Below, piece after piece: positions 62,678-64,000 of a DNA stretch of 64,000 nucleotides. The stretch is taken from positions 380,290 through 444,289 of the forward strand of contig NZ_QUQO01000002.1 in the NCBI RefSeq assembly GCF_003399445.1. Direction: 5' to 3'. Under the pieces are notes generated by a model. The model was given only the letters and a program-made list of their open reading frames with translations, had not been told where the DNA came from and did no database searches. Origin of the DNA: Parvularcula marina. Lineage in GTDB: Bacteria; Pseudomonadota; Alphaproteobacteria; Caulobacterales; Parvularculaceae. How positions within the stretch are numbered: position 1 is the stretch's first letter; each line of letters starts with the position of its first letter. Made by a program: the position numbers and the translations under genes.

Positions 62678-64000
62678 ATGATCAAGACCTCCCGCGACCG
62701 CATGACCGATGCTGCGCTCTTTGAAGAAGCGCCCGATGTGTTCTGGAAGGGGGTCGCAGAGCGGCTGAAATGGATGACGCTGCCGAGCGAGATTTCGGAT
62801 GTCTCCTTTGATAAGGATGACCTGCATATCCGTTGGTATGCAGACGGCACACTCAATGTCGCCGAGAACTGTGTTGATCGTCATGCCGAGGCTCGCCCCG
62901 ACGATACCGCGATCCTGTGGATCGGGGATGAGCCGGGCACCTCGAAGGAGATCAGCTGGCGCGAGCTGCATCACGAAGTCTGCCACATGGCAAATGTGCT
63001 CAAAGCCCGCGGGGTCGGGCGCGGTGACCGTGTGATCCTCTATATGCCGATGATCCCGGAGGCGGCCTATGCGATGCTGGCCTGCGCACGGATCGGGGCG
63101 GTCCATTCTGTCGTGTTCGGCGGGTTCAGCCCAGAGGCGCTGGCGAGCCGGATCGAGGATTGCGGCGCCGTTGCGGTGATCACCGCCGATGAGGGTCGGC
63201 GCGGCGGCAAGACCGTGCCGCTCAAAGCCAATGTCGATGCGGCGTTGGCGCGGGTGTCGGGCGTCCGGCTGGTCCTGACGGTTCAGGTTACCGGCAAGGA
63301 CATCCATTTCGTGCATGGCCGGGATTACTGGTGGCATGAGGCGCGGGAGGAAGTCCCCACCGATTGTCCTACCGAGGAAATGTCGGCGGAAGATCCGCTT
63401 TTCATTCTTTATACGTCAGGTTCAACGGGCAAGCCCAAAGGCGTCCTTCACACGAGCGGGGGGTATCTGGCCTGGGCGAGCTATACTCATGACATGATCT
63501 TTCAGTGCGATCCCGGCGATGTCTACTGGTGCGCGGCGGATGTCGGCTGGATCACCGGGCACAGCTATATCGTCTATGGACCGCTCGCCAATGGCATCAC
63601 GACAGTGATGTTCGAAGGCGTGCCGACATGGCCCGATGCAGGCCGGTTCTGGGCCGAGATCGAGCGTCATAAGGTCAATGTGCTCTACACCGCGCCGACG
63701 GCCATCCGTTCCCTGATGAAAGACGGTGATTCCTTCGTGACCAAATATGACCGTTCGTCACTGAAAGTGCTTGGTAGTGTCGGCGAGCCGATCAATCCGG
63801 AGGCGTGGCGCTGGTATCATGAGGTCGCTGGTGACGGAAAAGTGCCGATCGTGGATACGTGGTGGCAGACCGAGACCGGCGGTGTCCTGATCAGCCCCAT
63901 TCCGGGCGACCCCATGACCAAGCCCGGTGCCGCGACCAAGCCGATGCCGGGGATCAAAACGGCGCTCCTTGATCAGGATGCCAAGCCGATTGAAGGGGCG
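62678..64000 (+). CDS. acs: Acetyl-CoA synthetase, 5' part (continues beyond window)
   Basis: AMP-forming acetyl-CoA synthetase activates acetate. The first 441 codons are present, with no stop before base 64000; the family is about 650 residues. The N-terminal ACAS region is clear ([47 protein letters not shown]). The P-loop [12 protein letters not shown] starts at residue 245. [20 protein letters not shown] follows, the core A5 motif with its acyl and AMP residues. The start at 62678 has AGAGGA 11 bases up; an ATG at 62702 is also possible. It is divergent from the DUF3299 gene. Confidence 0.97.
   Translation, partial: MIKTSRDRMTDAALFEEAPDVFWKGVAERLKWMTLPSEISDVSFDKDDLHIRWYADGTLNVAENCVDRHAEARPDDTAILWIGDEPGTSKEISWRELHHEVCHMANVLKARGVGRGDRVILYMPMIPEAAYAMLACARIGAVHSVVFGGFSPEALASRIEDCGAVAVITADEGRRGGKTVPLKANVDAALARVSGVRLVLTVQVTGKDIHFVHGRDYWWHEAREEVPTDCPTEEMSAEDPLFILYTSGSTGKPKGVLHTSGGYLAWASYTHDMIFQCDPGDVYWCAADVGWITGHSYIVYGPLANGITTVMFEGVPTWPDAGRFWAEIERHKVNVLYTAPTAIRSLMKDGDSFVTKYDRSSLKVLGSVGEPINPEAWRWYHEVAGDGKVPIVDTWWQTETGGVLISPIPGDPMTKPGAATKPMPGIKTALLDQDAKPIEGA

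Noticed and set aside
62513-63337. A 274-codon minus-strand frame opposite acs
   Set aside because: It is antisense to the acetyl-CoA synthetase gene, whose motifs are clear.

Overview
This window looks like ordinary chromosome from a GC-rich alphaproteobacterium, probably a Caulobacter-like lineage (Caulobacterales, Hyphomonadaceae or Parvularculaceae type). The evidence is a CckA hybrid histidine kinase, a perfect TTAA-N7-TTAA CtrA-type box, an Suv3-type helicase, an ELM1-family protein, a short alphaproteobacterial Hfq followed by hflX, and the eno/septum-initiator neighbourhood. The exact genus cannot be fixed from the sequence alone. I see no rRNA, tRNA, insertion sequence, prophage or CRISPR array. 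Coding density is very high, and many convergent genes abut or overlap at their stop codons.

Layout. 1-3.6 kb: the broken 3' end of a HerA-like ATPase gene, a MaoC hydratase, an XRE regulator, a DUF302 lipoprotein and an RssA-like patatin. 3.7-7.7 kb: cckA and two small membrane proteins. 7.8-12.8 kb: a GH10 xylanase lipoprotein under a xyl-box-like operator, an S9B dipeptidyl peptidase, a sulfotransferase and a YjdM/PhnA zinc-ribbon protein. 12.8-19.5 kb: a hairpin-rich repeat, the Suv3-like helicase and a BlaI/M56 (BlaR-like) regulatory pair with a textbook operator. 19.5-25.7 kb: an alpha/beta hydrolase, chorismate mutase, HU, pyrG, and a LysR regulator divergent from a CMD/DUF1348/flavin-oxidase operon. 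25.7-29.6 kb: a trehalose cluster otsA-otsB-GH15. 30-37 kb: rpmF, an Arg-Asp repeat lipoprotein, eno, an FtsB/DivIC-like protein, NnrU, lipA and an M49-like lipoprotein peptidase.

37-44 kb: an ELM1 family protein, holC, a soluble lytic transglycosylase, dapA, DUF1697, smpB, a cold-shock gene with a structured leader, and a TerB-DnaJ protein coupled to a PhzF-family gene. 45-51 kb: an EamA exporter, serC-serA (serine synthesis), an outer-membrane barrel and purA behind the CtrA box. 51-64 kb: a 947-residue secreted CARDB protein with two C-terminal repeat modules, a second patatin, trkA-trkH (potassium uptake), hfq-hflX plus a secreted hydrolase, an alkaline phosphatase, a DUF3299 protein and the 5' part of acs, which runs off the window.

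Working together: most of the content is housekeeping (pyrimidine, purine, serine, lysine, lipoate and acetyl-CoA metabolism, translation, cell-wall turnover) mixed with extracytoplasmic enzymes (xylanase, peptidases, phosphatase, lipoproteins) typical of a marine or surface-living heterotroph. No clear multi-gene novel system stands out. The points most worth checking are the M56 transducer that lacks a penicillin-sensor domain but keeps a consensus BlaI operator, the xyl-box on the xylanase promoter, the enlarged CckA, and the secreted CARDB protein with tandem terminal modules.
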